Assembly (NCBI RefSeq): GCF_024700055.1
Contig: NZ_JAJOND010000002.1
Span: 1 to 23,940, forward strand
Direction of reading: 5' to 3'
Length of the DNA stretch: 23,940 nucleotides
Source: Rhizobacter sp. J219
GTDB lineage: Bacteria > Pseudomonadota > Gammaproteobacteria > Burkholderiales > Burkholderiaceae_C
The notes beneath the pieces were generated by a model that was not told the origin of the DNA, did not search any database, and worked only from the letters and a program-made list of their open reading frames with translations. Every line of letters starts with the position of its first letter. Position 1 is the first letter of the stretch. The position numbers were made by a program, and so were the translations under genes. Of the stretch, positions 1 to 8,088 are shown in pieces.

Positions 1-43
1 GTCTTTGCAGCGGTATGGCGGCGTCATCCGGCAGAATCCGTGC

Positions 44-889
44 ATGAGTGCACAAGCCGTGACCCCGAGCTGCGCCAGTGGATCATAGACCAGGCCAATG
101 CGGGCCGCCCGCCCGATGACGTCCTCAAATCGATGATGGCCAGCGGTTGGCGAAGACGTCGGCGCTGGCCGCGCTGGAAGACACCTTGTCCGGTTTCCTC
201 AGGAACACGCCAAGGCCAACAACCTGCCCGCACCCGTGCCGGTGCCCGAGCCCGACCTGCTCGGCTCGCCGCCCTCGATCGTCGTCGACGGCCACGAGGT
301 GCAGATCCTCATGGCCATGCGCAACCCGCGGGTCATCGTCTTCGGCAACCTGCTCTCATGAAGAGTGCGACCAGCTCATCGGGCTCGCCAAGCCCCGGCT
401 CGCACGCTCCGGAGACGGTCGTCACCACCACCGGCGGCAGTGAGGTCAAGCCACTGCGCTGCACGAGCGACGGCATGTATTTCGGCCGCGGCGAGCATGG
501 CCTGTGCGCGCGCATCGAACGCGCATCGCCAAGCTGCTCAACTGGCCGGTCGACGAACGGCGAAGGCCTGCAGATCCTGCGCTACCGCCCGGGCGCCGAA
601 TACAAGCCGCACTACGACTACTTCGACCCCGCACAGCCCGGCACGCCCACCATCCTCAAGCGCGGCGGCCAGCGTGCGGGCACCGTCGTGACCTACCTCA
701 ACACGCCCGAGGGCGGAGGTGCCTCCACCTTCCCCGACGTGCACGTCGAGGTCGCGCCGATCAAGGGCAACGCGGTCTTCTTCAGCTACGACCGCCCGCA
801 CCCGATGACGCGCACGCTGACGGCGCGCGCCGGTGTTGGCCGGCGAGAAGTCGGTCGCGACCAAGTGGATGCGGGAAGGGCGCTTTTGA
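44..889 (+). pseudogene. Prolyl 4-hydroxylase-like 2OG-Fe(II) oxygenase, frameshifted
   Basis: Probable Fe(II)/2-oxoglutarate-dependent dioxygenase of the prolyl 4-hydroxylase alpha-subunit type, about 280 aa if repaired. The readable core has the double-stranded beta-helix signature: LQILRYRPGAEYKPHYDYF with the HxD iron-binding pair (HYD), then RAGTVVTYLNTPEGGGASTF and GNAVFFSY. The start ATG at 44 gives MSAQAVT and joins PELRQW after one lost G. The stop at 887-889 closes GEKSVATKWMREGRF, the usual C-terminus. At least six frame changes lie between. The distal iron-binding His, expected as LHGG near 819, is not readable because bases appear missing there. Family members hydroxylate prolines or related substrates; the substrate here is unknown. 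The class is confident, but the product as read is not functional. Confidence 0.8.
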
Positions 890-1926
890 GTGACCCGGCG
901 GCGGCCGGGGAGGTGCGCTGCCGCTGGCCGGCATCCGTAGTCGTCGACCTGACGCGCCCTGCTGCCCGGCCCCCTGGCCACGCAGCACCTGCGCGAACTG
1001 GGCGCCGAGGTGCACAAGGTCGAAGGCCCGGCCGAGCAAGGCTTCAGGACGACGGGGCCCCCGCCACCCTGGGGTGCACCGAGGCCGAGCGCTCGCGCGG
1101 CGAGCCCGGTCTGATGTTCCGCCACCTCAACGCCGGCAAGACGCTGCACCGCCTCGACCTGCGCACACCCGAGGGTGTGGCCGGCCTGCACACGCTGCGC
1201 AGGACGCCGACGTGCTGGTCGAAGGCTTCCGGCCCGGCGTGATGGACCGCCTGGGCGTCGGCTGGACCGAGCTGCACGCGCGCTATCCGCGCCTCGTGAT
1301 GTGTGCCATCAGTGGCTATGGCCAGCACAGCGCCTGGGCGCACCGCGCGGGGCACGACCTGATTTCGGTCGCGATGGCCGGCGTGCTGGAGCAACCTGCC
1401 ACGCACGAGGGCGAGGTCATCACGCCCAACTTCCAGATCGGCGACCTGATGGGTGGCACGCAGGCCGCGGTGCAGGGCATCCTCGCGGCGCTGCTGGGCG
1501 TGCAGCGCAGGGGGCAGGGCCGCTTCGTAGACGTCACGATGACGCACGAGGTGCTGCGCCACCACGTGCCCGCCGGCCTCGCCCGTCGCGCGCACCGGCC
1601 GTGCGCCCCCGCAGGGGCGCGACTTGCTCTCGGGTGGTGCGCCGTGCTACGGCGTCCATGCCACGGGCCGACGCGCGCCACCTCGCGGTGGGCGCGGTGC
1701 TGATCGGCGGGCCGCGCCGGTGCCAGACGCTCGGCGAGCCCGGCTGGGCGCAGCAGCTTGTCGCTCGGGCAGGCGGTGGGCGGGCCCGAGGCCATCGCGC
1801 TGAGGGCCCGGCTGGTGCAGCGCTTCAGGAGCCAGCCGCTGCGCGCACTGGGTGGCGCTCTTCGAGACTGTGGACTGCTGCGTGACGCCGGTGCTGCGCC
1901 TGGACGAGCGCTCGCCCATCCGCTGA
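890..1926 (+). pseudogene. CaiB/BaiF family III CoA-transferase, frameshifted
   Basis: Family III CoA-transferase or alpha-methylacyl-CoA racemase-like protein, about 345 aa if repaired. These enzymes move CoA between carboxylic acids, or epimerise 2-methylacyl-CoA, in the cytoplasm. Readable pieces include VVDLTR near the N-terminus, DVLVEGFRPGVMDRLGVGW, HARYPRLVMCAISGYGQ, HDLISVAMAGVLE and QIGDLMGGTQAAVQGILAALLG. The Asp in IGDLMGG matches the catalytic Asp of the family. The C-terminus is TPVLRLDE before the TGA at 1924-1926. At least four frame changes are needed. The start is uncertain: a GTG at 890 immediately follows the oxygenase stop, so the two were probably co-transcribed. Substrate cannot be inferred; AMACR-like racemase is an equal alternative. 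Confidence 0.78.
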
Positions 1927-2020
1927 ACGCCCGCTTCGCGCATTTATTTTCCTGAGCCGTCAACGAGGGCTTGCAAGGCGGCGTTTTGCCCCGGGAGCAA
2001 GCCGCTCTCCACCCCTTTTG

Positions 2021-2026
2021 CAAAGG
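2021..2026 (+). promoter_or_regulatory. Ribosome binding site fixing a GTG start
   Basis: AAAGGA lies about 8 nt upstream of the GTG at 2035. It supports that unusual start over any internal ATG, and only this start includes the signal peptide. Confidence 0.55.
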
Positions 2027-2034
2027 ACTACCCC

Positions 2035-2208
2035 GTGAACAAGATCATCGCCGCCCTGGTCGCCGCCACTTTCTCGATGGGCGCTTTCGCCCGAAGCCGC
2101 TTCGGCTTCGCGCCTGCGAAGGAAGCCAAGCCGGCTGCCGCCAAGGCCGAGAAGAAGGCCAAGGCCAAGAAGGCCAAGGCTGCCAAGAAGGCGGCTTCGG
2201 CCAGCTGA
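2035..2208 (+). CDS. Small Lys/Ala-rich exported peptide
   Basis: A 57-aa protein starting at GTG (2035), with AAAGGA about 8 nt upstream. Residues 1-20 (NKIIAALVAATFSMGAFA) form a classic signal peptide with an AxA-like cleavage site. The rest is a run of Ala/Lys heptad-like repeats (KAEKKAKAKKAKAAKKAA). Such short, very basic exported proteins are common in Burkholderiales; no enzymatic role is known. The stretch after the cleavage site reads RSRFGFAP. Two small compensating deletions 18 nt apart would turn it into the expected Ala/Glu/Ser-rich AEAASASAP, so the local sequence may be wrong although the frame is preserved. A strong terminator follows 20 nt downstream. Confidence 0.72.
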   Translation: MNKIIAALVAATFSMGAFARSRFGFAPAKEAKPAAAKAEKKAKAKKAKAAKKAASAS

Positions 2209-2228
2209 GCGTCTCGTGCTCAAACAGG

Positions 2229-2253
2229 AAACCCGGCCAAGGCCGGGTTTTTT
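2229..2253 (+). terminator. Rho-independent terminator
   Basis: Perfect 9-bp stem AACCCGGCC / GGCCGGGTT with a 2-nt apparent loop (4 nt when the closing pair opens), followed by a T-run on the + strand. It sits 21 nt after the stop of the small exported peptide and ends the + strand gene group. Confidence 0.9.
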
Positions 2254-2287
2254 GTTGCCAGGGTGGGTTTGCCCGCCTGCCGCCGCG

Positions 2288-2809
2288 TCAGGCCCGGCGC
2301 CGTGTCGGCGGGTGCTCGGTCAGCTCGCCGGGTTGTGTCAGCGGGTTGAGGCCGGCAAACGGCCGGCTGTTGGCGATGCGCAACCACTGCGCTGCTCCCA
2401 GGTCTGCGGCCCTTCGAGCGGCCACTGCTCGATGCGGCCTTGCAGCTCACTGCGCGGCACGCGGGTGTACGACGGCGCGCCCGGGCGCAACAGCCAGACA
2501 CTGCGGGCGCAGGCGGGCGGGCAGCGATGCCTTGCCCTCGGGCACCCAGTAGATGCACTGCTTCTCGGCCCAGAAGTTCAGGCGCTCGAAGTTCACCCGG
2601 CCGCAAAGCCGGTCTCGGCGGGCAGCAGCACGTATTCGTCGGGCAGCTCGACCACGGCGTAGATCAGGTCGCCCGGCGTGTCGCCGTTGGCCGCGGTAGA
2701 CGAACACCACACGCTCGACCTGTGCGGCGGGGAAGCGGTCGACTTCGGTGTCGTCGCGGAAGACGACGAGATCCGGGCCCTGCCAGGTGGACTGCCAAGG
2801 GGTGCGCAT
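2288..2809 (-). pseudogene. Conserved hypothetical protein, frameshifted
   Basis: About 173 aa if repaired. The start ATG at 2809 (MRTPWQSTWQGPDLVVF) has GTGAGGGA just upstream; a GTG at 2824 is an alternative. Readable segments are RDDTEVDRFPAAQVERVVFVYRG, GRVNFERLNFWAEKQCIYWVPEGKASLP, then after a shift WLLRPGAPSYTRVPR and IEQWPLEGPQTWEQR, ending LTEHPPTRRRA with TGA at 2288. At least three frame changes occur. I recognise the general pattern of a Burkholderiales hypothetical but no named domain. It is rich in Trp and aromatic residues, with no signal peptide or membrane segment. Function unknown. Confidence 0.6.
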
Positions 2810-2955
2810 GTGACTTTCCCTCACGGTTACTGCAGAAAGGCTCCGTTTTTAGCGCATGCGCCGGAGGTGGGCGACAACCTGCAAGCGGCAGGGGGCCGAT
2901 CCGCCGGGAAACCTTTGTGACAACTGGGCCAGGCGCCGGCGGGTGTCGGCTCAAC

Positions 2956-3613
2956 TCAATAAAGCTTTCGCCCGGACCGCAATACCCGCCCGCCGGCTTC
3001 GCCCCGGGCGACCTCGCCGCGCAGCGCGCGGGCGACCTGAGGCGCCGGGATCCGCCCCAGCGCCGCGCGGCAGCCAGCCGAGGAGCCGGGCACCCCAAAC
3101 CTCGCCTGGGCGGGCGGGCTGGCCGAGCTTCTCGCGGTCACCGACCAGCAGCGAGGGCTGCACGATGACGACGCTCTCGAAACCGAGGGGCCGCCACCGC
3201 GTCCTGCATTTCGCCTTTGACGCGGTTGTAGAACACGCTCGAGCGCGCGTTTGCACCGAGCGCGGAGATAACGCCCAGGCGCGTTGCGCCGGCCTCACGG
3301 GCGGCCCGGGCGGTGTCTGACCACCGCGCGAAGTCGACTGCACGAAACGCGGCCTGCGAGCCGGCCACCTTGATCGTGGTGCCGAGTGTGATGAACACGC
3401 GTCGACCGGCGGCAGGGCCGGAGCCGGGCGAAGTCGACCACCCGGGTGTGCAACTTGCCCGCCGACGTCCGCCGGGCAGCGCGCGACGCAGCAGCGCATG
3501 GACCTGCACGTACTGCGGCGAGGCCAGCAGCATCGGCAGCAGTTCCCGCCCGACGAGCCCGGTGGCGCCTGCGATCAGTGCGCTGCGGGAGGTTCGCCGG
3601 GCGAGGAGGCCAT
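2956..3613 (-). pseudogene. Atypical SDR / NAD(P)-binding epimerase-like protein, frameshifted
   Basis: About 218 aa. The N-terminus, recovered after one shift, is LIAGATGLVGRELLPMLL, the GxxGxxG dinucleotide-binding loop of a Rossmann fold. It is followed by VFITLGTTIKVAGSQAAFRAVD, ATRLGVISALGANARSSVFYNRVKGEMQ (a YNxxKGE-type active-site region as in HTATIP2/YbjT-like atypical SDRs) and VVIVQPSLLVGDRE. The C-terminus GGRVLRSGRKLY ends at the TGA at 2956-2958. At least four frame changes are needed. The ATG at 3613 lies 5 nt after the rhlE stop, so the two are probably one transcript. Such proteins act as NADPH sensors or small oxidoreductases; the substrate is not predictable. Confidence 0.75.
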
Positions 3614-3618
3614 GGCGC

Positions 3619-5106
3619 TCAGCGCTTGGGTTGCGTCAGGCGCGGCTGGGGCGTGCGCTTCGCGGCGCCTGCATCGGCGCTCCGGCCGGGGCCCTTGCGG
3701 CTTGGCGGCCGGCGCACGGCCGCCGCCCGACGGCGCGTGCCGCGGCGGGTGGCTGGACGGGCCGCTCGTGCGCGCCGGGGCCTGCCCCTGCGAAGGGCCA
3801 CGCGGCGCCGGTTTCTGTTCCGAGCGACCCTGGGCGGGCCGGCCACCGCCGCCGCCGTAGCCCCCGCGCGAGCTGCCGCCCCCGCCAGCATGGCGATGCC
3901 CTCCCCGCTTGACGCCTTCGCCGATCGTCATGCGGCCGAGCACGATGGGCTCGGGCTTCTCGTGCGAAGGCGGCTCGAAGCCGGGCACGATCTCCTTCGG
4001 GATCTCGCGCTTGATGAGTTTCTCGATGTCGCGCAGGAAGATGTTTTCATCCACGACACCAGCGACACCGCCTCGCCCTGCGCGCCCGCGCGGCCGGTGC
4101 GGCCGATGCGGTGCACGTAGTCCTCAGGCACGTTGGGCAGCTCGAAGTTCACGACGTGGGGCAACTGGTCGATGTCGATGCCGCGTGCGGCGATGTCGGT
4201 TGCCACCAGCACCTGCAGGTCGCCGCTCTTGAAGTCGGCGAGTGCCTTGGTGCGCGCGCTCTGGCTCTTGTTGCCGTGGATGGCCATCGCGCTGATGTCC
4301 TGCTTCAGCAGGTATTCGACGAGGCGGTTCGCACCGTGCTTCATGCGCGTGAAGACCAGCACCTGGTGCCAGTCGTTCTCTTTGATCAGGTGCGCGAGCA
4401 GCTCTTTCTTCATCTCGCGGCCGACCGGGTGCACCTTCTGCGCGATGGCGTCGTTGGTCTGGTTGCGGCGGGCCACTTCCACCAGTGCCGGCTTGTTGAG
4501 CAGGCGGTCGGCCAGGGCCTTGATCTCGTCGCTGAAGGTGGCCGAGAAGAGCAGGCTCTGCTTCTGTTGCGGCAGGAGGGCCAGCACCTTCTTGATGTCG
4601 TGGATGAAGCCCATGTCGAGCATGCGGTCGGCTTCGTCGAGCACGAAGATCTCGATGTGGCTCAAGTCGAGCGTGCGCTGCTGCGCATGGTCGAGCAGGC
4701 GGCCGGGGGTGGCGACGAGGATGTCGACACCCTTCTTCAGCTTGTCGATCTGCGGCTGCATGCCCACGCCGCCGAACATCACCATCGAGGTCAGCTTGGT
4801 GTGCTTGCCGTAGTTGCGCACGCTTTCCTCGACCTGCGCCGCGAGTTCGCGGGTGGGGGTGAGGATCAGCGCGCGGATGGGCAGGCGGCCGCGTGCATCG
4901 CGCACCGCGGGCTTCTGCATCAGGCGGTGCAGGAGCGGCAGCGTGAAGCCGGCGGTCTTGCCGGTGCCAGTCTGTGCGCCGCCGAGGAGGTCGCCGCCTT
5001 GCAGCACGACGGGAATGGCTTGTGCCTGGATGGGGGTGGGGGTGGTGTAGCCCTGTTCGTGCACGGCACGCAGCAGCTCGGCGAGGCCGAGGGAATCAAA
5101 AGACAT
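3619..5106 (-). CDS. rhlE: ATP-dependent DEAD-box RNA helicase RhlE
   Basis: DEAD-box helicase that unwinds RNA duplexes in ribosome assembly and RNA decay. From MSFDSLGL it shows the Q motif ([10 protein letters not shown], residues 22-31), Walker A AQTGTGKT (44-51), [20 protein letters not shown], then the second RecA domain with [22 protein letters not shown] and [10 protein letters not shown]. The track from 5106 is clean to about 4058, where one base is missing (SLVS should continue [26 protein letters not shown]). After it come a Gly/Arg/Pro-rich tail and, past a second shift near 3690, [13 protein letters not shown] with stop 3619-3621. The tail is the RNA-binding extension typical of betaproteobacterial RhlE. 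The as-read frame instead ends at 3928. Confidence 0.93.
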
Positions 5107-5128
5107 GGGGTTCCAGAAGAACGATCGG

Positions 5129-5209
5129 CCTGTCGCTCAGGAAGCGAGCGCCAGTCGCAGGCAGAGGGGAGAGGGAGCGGGGCATCGCTACGAATGGCCC
5201 TGTCGCTCA
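5129..5209. repeat. Short direct repeat in rhlE leader
   Basis: CCTGTCGCTCA occurs at 5129-5139 and again at 5199-5209, 70 bp apart, in the region before rhlE; the flanking bases (CGATCGG and GAATGG) are also similar. It could be a binding site pair or a chance repeat. Confidence 0.35.
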
Positions 5210-5257
5210 TGTCAGAACTGACAGCGGCGCAGTGACTGGGACTGCGACGGTGCCGGC

Positions 5258-5263
5258 ATTCTA
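5258..5263 (-). promoter_or_regulatory. Possible -10 element upstream of rhlE
   Basis: The minus strand reads CTAGAATGC, a TAGAAT hexamer about 150 nt before the rhlE start. No good -35 is visible at 16-18 nt. The same hexamer precedes the sigma factor gene and rdgC. Weak support. Confidence 0.3.
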
Positions 5264-5277
5264 GCCGCGCATGTGTT

Positions 5278-5877
5278 TCAGGCCGGTGTCATGTGGCCTT
5301 GTGGCGACGAGGGCCGTGCCCTGATCCACACGGTGGCCATGCCCAGAAGGCCGAGCGGCACGCTCAGCCACGCGAGGTGTTGCATGCCCAACACCGTCGA
5401 CATCGCACCGCCCAGCGCGGCGCCGAGCGCGGTGCTCACGTAGACCATCGAGCTGTTGAGCGAGAAGAGCAGTGGCGCCTGCGAAGGCGAGAGCACGGCC
5501 GGGCGCGTCTGCTGAGGCGCCATCATCCCGAAACGGGCGACGGTCCACAGCATGAAGGTGGCGAGCATCGAGGCGTAGTGGCCTTGCGTGTACGGCACCA
5601 GCGTCATCGTGCCGGTCATCAGCACCAACTGCGCCAAGAGCGTCTTGCGCGGACCGATGCGGTCGTTGGCCCAGCCGCCGAGCAGCGTGCCCACGACGCC
5701 GGCCACGCCGAAGAGCATGAGCGTGGCCGACAGGCGCTCACCCGACATCGGGAAGAGCGCCTGCAGCACCGGCGCGATGTACGACCACACGATGAAGATC
5801 GCCATGAAGTAGAGCGCGGTGAGCGACAGGATCCACCACGCGGCGGCGTTCTTCAGCACGCTCGGCGCTGCTGCCAA
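5278..5877 (-). pseudogene. MFS transporter fragment, C-terminal half only
   Basis: About 199 aa encoding six hydrophobic helices, beginning WILSLTALYFMAIFIVWSYI and including GVAGVVGTLLGGWANDRIGPRKT, the internal motif-A copy between helices 8 and 9 of a 12-TM major facilitator. This is helices 7-12 of a DHA1-type sugar or drug efflux carrier (AraJ/YdhP-like). There is no N-terminal half: upstream of about 5940 the coding pattern stops, and the serine hydrolase gene begins on the other strand at 6024. The only starts are a TTG at 5877 or internal codons, without a ribosome binding site. It is probably a remnant left when the hydrolase was placed here. The stop TGA is at 5278-5280. Confidence 0.7.
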
Positions 5878-6023
5878 ACCTCCGCCAGGCCGCGCACCGC
5901 CCGCGGCAGCCCCCGGGAACGTGGGGTGCGTGATCCTTCCGTGCCGCCGTTCGCGTCTTTCCAGGCAAGCCGCCCCGTGGTTGAGGCGGAATTCACCGCC
6001 GCATCACCCAGGAGAGACACGAC

Positions 6024-7214
6024 ATGAGCGCCAAAGCCAAGCAATTCCTCGAACAGAAACTGCGCGAGACCATCGCCGAATGCGGGGTGCCCGCCCTGGC
6101 TGCGGCCATGGTGCGCAACGGCGCCACGATGGTCAGCGCCCAGCAGGGCGTGCGCAAACTCGGCGCCTCAGGCGCGGGCAACGCCGTCCAGCCCACCGAC
6201 AAGTTCAACCTCGGCTCCATCAGCAAGGTGATCACCGGCAACTTGATGGCCAAGCTCATCCAGGACGGCGTGGGCGGCCTGCAGTGGTCGAGCCGCCTGG
6301 GCGACGTGCTGCCCGAGCTGTGGGTGCTGCCGAACGCGCGGGATGGCTACAAGAACGTGACGGTCGAGCAACTGATGGTCCACACCTCGGGCATGCCCTA
6401 CCAGCCGAAGCACGACGAAGGCGAGGACTGGAAGGCGTACACCGTCCTGCAGATGCACAAGGAACACCTCAAGGATCGCCGCCGCAGGTACTCGCTGGCC
6501 GCGGTGCTTGATGCGCCGAGCTTCTGGCCCCCTGGCAGCGGCTTCGAGTACGGCGGTGGCGCGATCATCGCCGCGAGCATGGCCGAGAAGAAGACCGGCC
6601 AGACCTACGAGGACCTGGTGAAGCAACACCTCTTCACGCCGCTCGGCATGACCAACTCGGGCTTCGGGGTGATGTCGCCCGGCGCGCTCGACGGCCCATG
6701 GCAGCACACCTTCAACGAAGAGACGGGCGCGGCCAGCCCCGACGGTGCCACGCACCTGCCCGGCTACAGCTGGGGTTGCCGCACGCCGGTGGGTGCGGTC
6801 TGCAGCTCGGCGGCCGACATGGCCAAGTTCATGCTGGAGCACCTGCGCAACGACCCGCAGGTCTTCACCGCGCACACACGCAGCACGATGCAGACGCACC
6901 AGGTGACGCCGCACTCGCACCACGTGCCCGGTGCCTTTGCCTCGTCGAACCCCGGCTCGGCCGAGGCCGTGATCGACCACAACGGCCACAACCATGTGAG
7001 TTATTCGCACTTGAAGCTGCACCTGCCCCAGAAGCTGGGCGTTGCGGCGATGTCGAACATCGAAGGCACGCTCGGCACGCCCGCGGTGAACGAGATGCAC
7101 GAAACGATGTACGCGATGGACACCCACTGGGCCGCGCTCTTCGGCGCCGGCAGCCCCGGCTCATCGAATGCGCCCACCCGATGCCGGCCATCACTCAGGC
7201 CGGCGCGACGTTGA
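6024..7214 (+). CDS. Serine hydrolase, beta-lactamase/PBP-like domain
   Basis: Penicillin-binding-protein-like serine hydrolase (class C beta-lactamase fold), 396 aa as read. The start ATG has AGGAGAG 9 nt upstream. The catalytic SxxK is SISK (Ser65, Lys68) after FNLG; the second motif is FEYGGG (Tyr176), with Gly in place of the usual Asn as in some esterases; the third motif is DHNGHNH (HxG, 319-321). MVHTSGMPY and HLFTPLGMTNSGFG are family landmarks. There is no signal peptide, so a cytoplasmic esterase or amidase role is likelier than cell-wall work. The last 17 residues (from about 7178) are out of frame. Restoring one C in the CCC at 7177-7179 continues directly into the propeller below, giving one protein of about 679 aa. 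Confidence 0.88.
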   Translation: MSAKAKQFLEQKLRETIAECGVPALAAAMVRNGATMVSAQQGVRKLGASGAGNAVQPTDKFNLGSISKVITGNLMAKLIQDGVGGLQWSSRLGDVLPELWVLPNARDGYKNVTVEQLMVHTSGMPYQPKHDEGEDWKAYTVLQMHKEHLKDRRRRYSLAAVLDAPSFWPPGSGFEYGGGAIIAASMAEKKTGQTYEDLVKQHLFTPLGMTNSGFGVMSPGALDGPWQHTFNEETGAASPDGATHLPGYSWGCRTPVGAVCSSAADMAKFMLEHLRNDPQVFTAHTRSTMQTHQVTPHSHHVPGAFASSNPGSAEAVIDHNGHNHVSYSHLKLHLPQKLGVAAMSNIEGTLGTPAVNEMHETMYAMDTHWAALFGAGSPGSSNAPTRCRPSLRPARR

Positions 7215-8062
7215 TGCTCTTCGCACGGCGGCATGACGGCCGCATCCTGCGCTACCGCTCCACCAACGGCGGCGTGAGCTGGCAGGCTGCGGGCGATTTC
7301 GGCGGGGCGCTGGTCAACTCGGGCCTGGGCGCCGCGGCATCGAGCAACGGGCAGACGCTCTACCTCATCGGCCGCGGGCTCGACAACAAGGCTTGGTTCA
7401 CCAAGTCAACCAACGGCGGCACCACCTGGACAGGCTGGCAGTCGATCCGGGCCGGCGTCTTCGTCACCGGCGCGGCCATCGCCTGCAGCGACAACGGCCA
7501 CATCGTGCACGCCGTGGGCATCGGCACCGACGGCCACATGTGGCGCACCCGCTCGCAGGATGGCGGCACCAGCTGGACCGACTGGACGCCCATCGGCCAA
7601 GGGGTGTTCACCTCGGCCCCGGCCATCGCCACCTCGGCCTCCGGCTCCACCGTGCACGTGGCGGCACGCGGCACCGACTGGCGCATGTGGCACAACCTGT
7701 CGATCAACAGCGGCAGCAGCTTCCTGCCCCACTGGCAGTCGGTGGGCAAGGGCCTCTTCACTTCAGGCCCGGCGCTGGCCACGGGGGGCGATGGCCAGCG
7801 GGTGCATGTGGTGGGCCGAGGCACCGACCGCTGCCTGTGGCGCAACCGCAGCGACGACGGCGGCAGCCACTGGCTCGCGCACTGGGACGCGGTGCGGGAC
7901 GGAACCTTCACCTCGGCCCCGTCGCTTGCCTGCGACGCGGCGGGCAACAAGCTCGACCTCTACGCCTTCGGCGGCGACTTCGCCGTCTACGGTACGCACT
8001 CCGCGAACGGTGGTGACAGCTTCAACGCCTGGTCGCAGAAGGTCTCGCAGTTCTTCATCTGA
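7181..8062 (+). CDS. Six-repeat lectin/sialidase-like beta-propeller region
   Basis: About 293 aa made of six repeats of roughly 48-52 aa. Each has a strand such as VHVAARGTDWRMWHN, a second xGGxSWxxW strand, and a loop GQGVFTSAPAIA. The Trp-rich repeats (WTGWQSIRAGVF, WTDWTPIGQGVF, PHWQSVGKGLF, AHWDAVRDGTF) resemble PLL-type fucose-binding lectins or Asp-box-like propellers. As read, an ATG at 7181 could start it alone, but no ribosome binding site precedes that codon. The frame upstream is joined to the serine hydrolase by a single homopolymer base, so I think this is the C-terminal domain of that protein. The likely role is carbohydrate or glycoconjugate binding. The stop TGA is at 8060-8062, 26 nt from the convergent lipoprotein gene. 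Confidence 0.75.
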   Translation: MPAITQAGATLMLFARRHDGRILRYRSTNGGVSWQAAGDFGGALVNSGLGAAASSNGQTLYLIGRGLDNKAWFTKSTNGGTTWTGWQSIRAGVFVTGAAIACSDNGHIVHAVGIGTDGHMWRTRSQDGGTSWTDWTPIGQGVFTSAPAIATSASGSTVHVAARGTDWRMWHNLSINSGSSFLPHWQSVGKGLFTSGPALATGGDGQRVHVVGRGTDRCLWRNRSDDGGSHWLAHWDAVRDGTFTSAPSLACDAAGNKLDLYAFGGDFAVYGTHSANGGDSFNAWSQKVSQFFI

Positions 8063-8088
8063 GCGATACGGCGCCGGCCCAGGTGGGC

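Noticed and set aside
4111..5235. A + strand frame over rhlE
   Set aside because: Antisense to every conserved DEAD-box motif; no ribosome binding site or domain.
5985..6000. GGCGG-N6-CCGCC inverted repeat before the serine hydrolase
   Set aside because: Short GC-only arms are expected by chance in this DNA; nothing else supports an operator.
6168..7127. A minus strand frame of about 320 codons
   Set aside because: Antisense shadow of the serine hydrolase; composition biased to His/Arg/Val.
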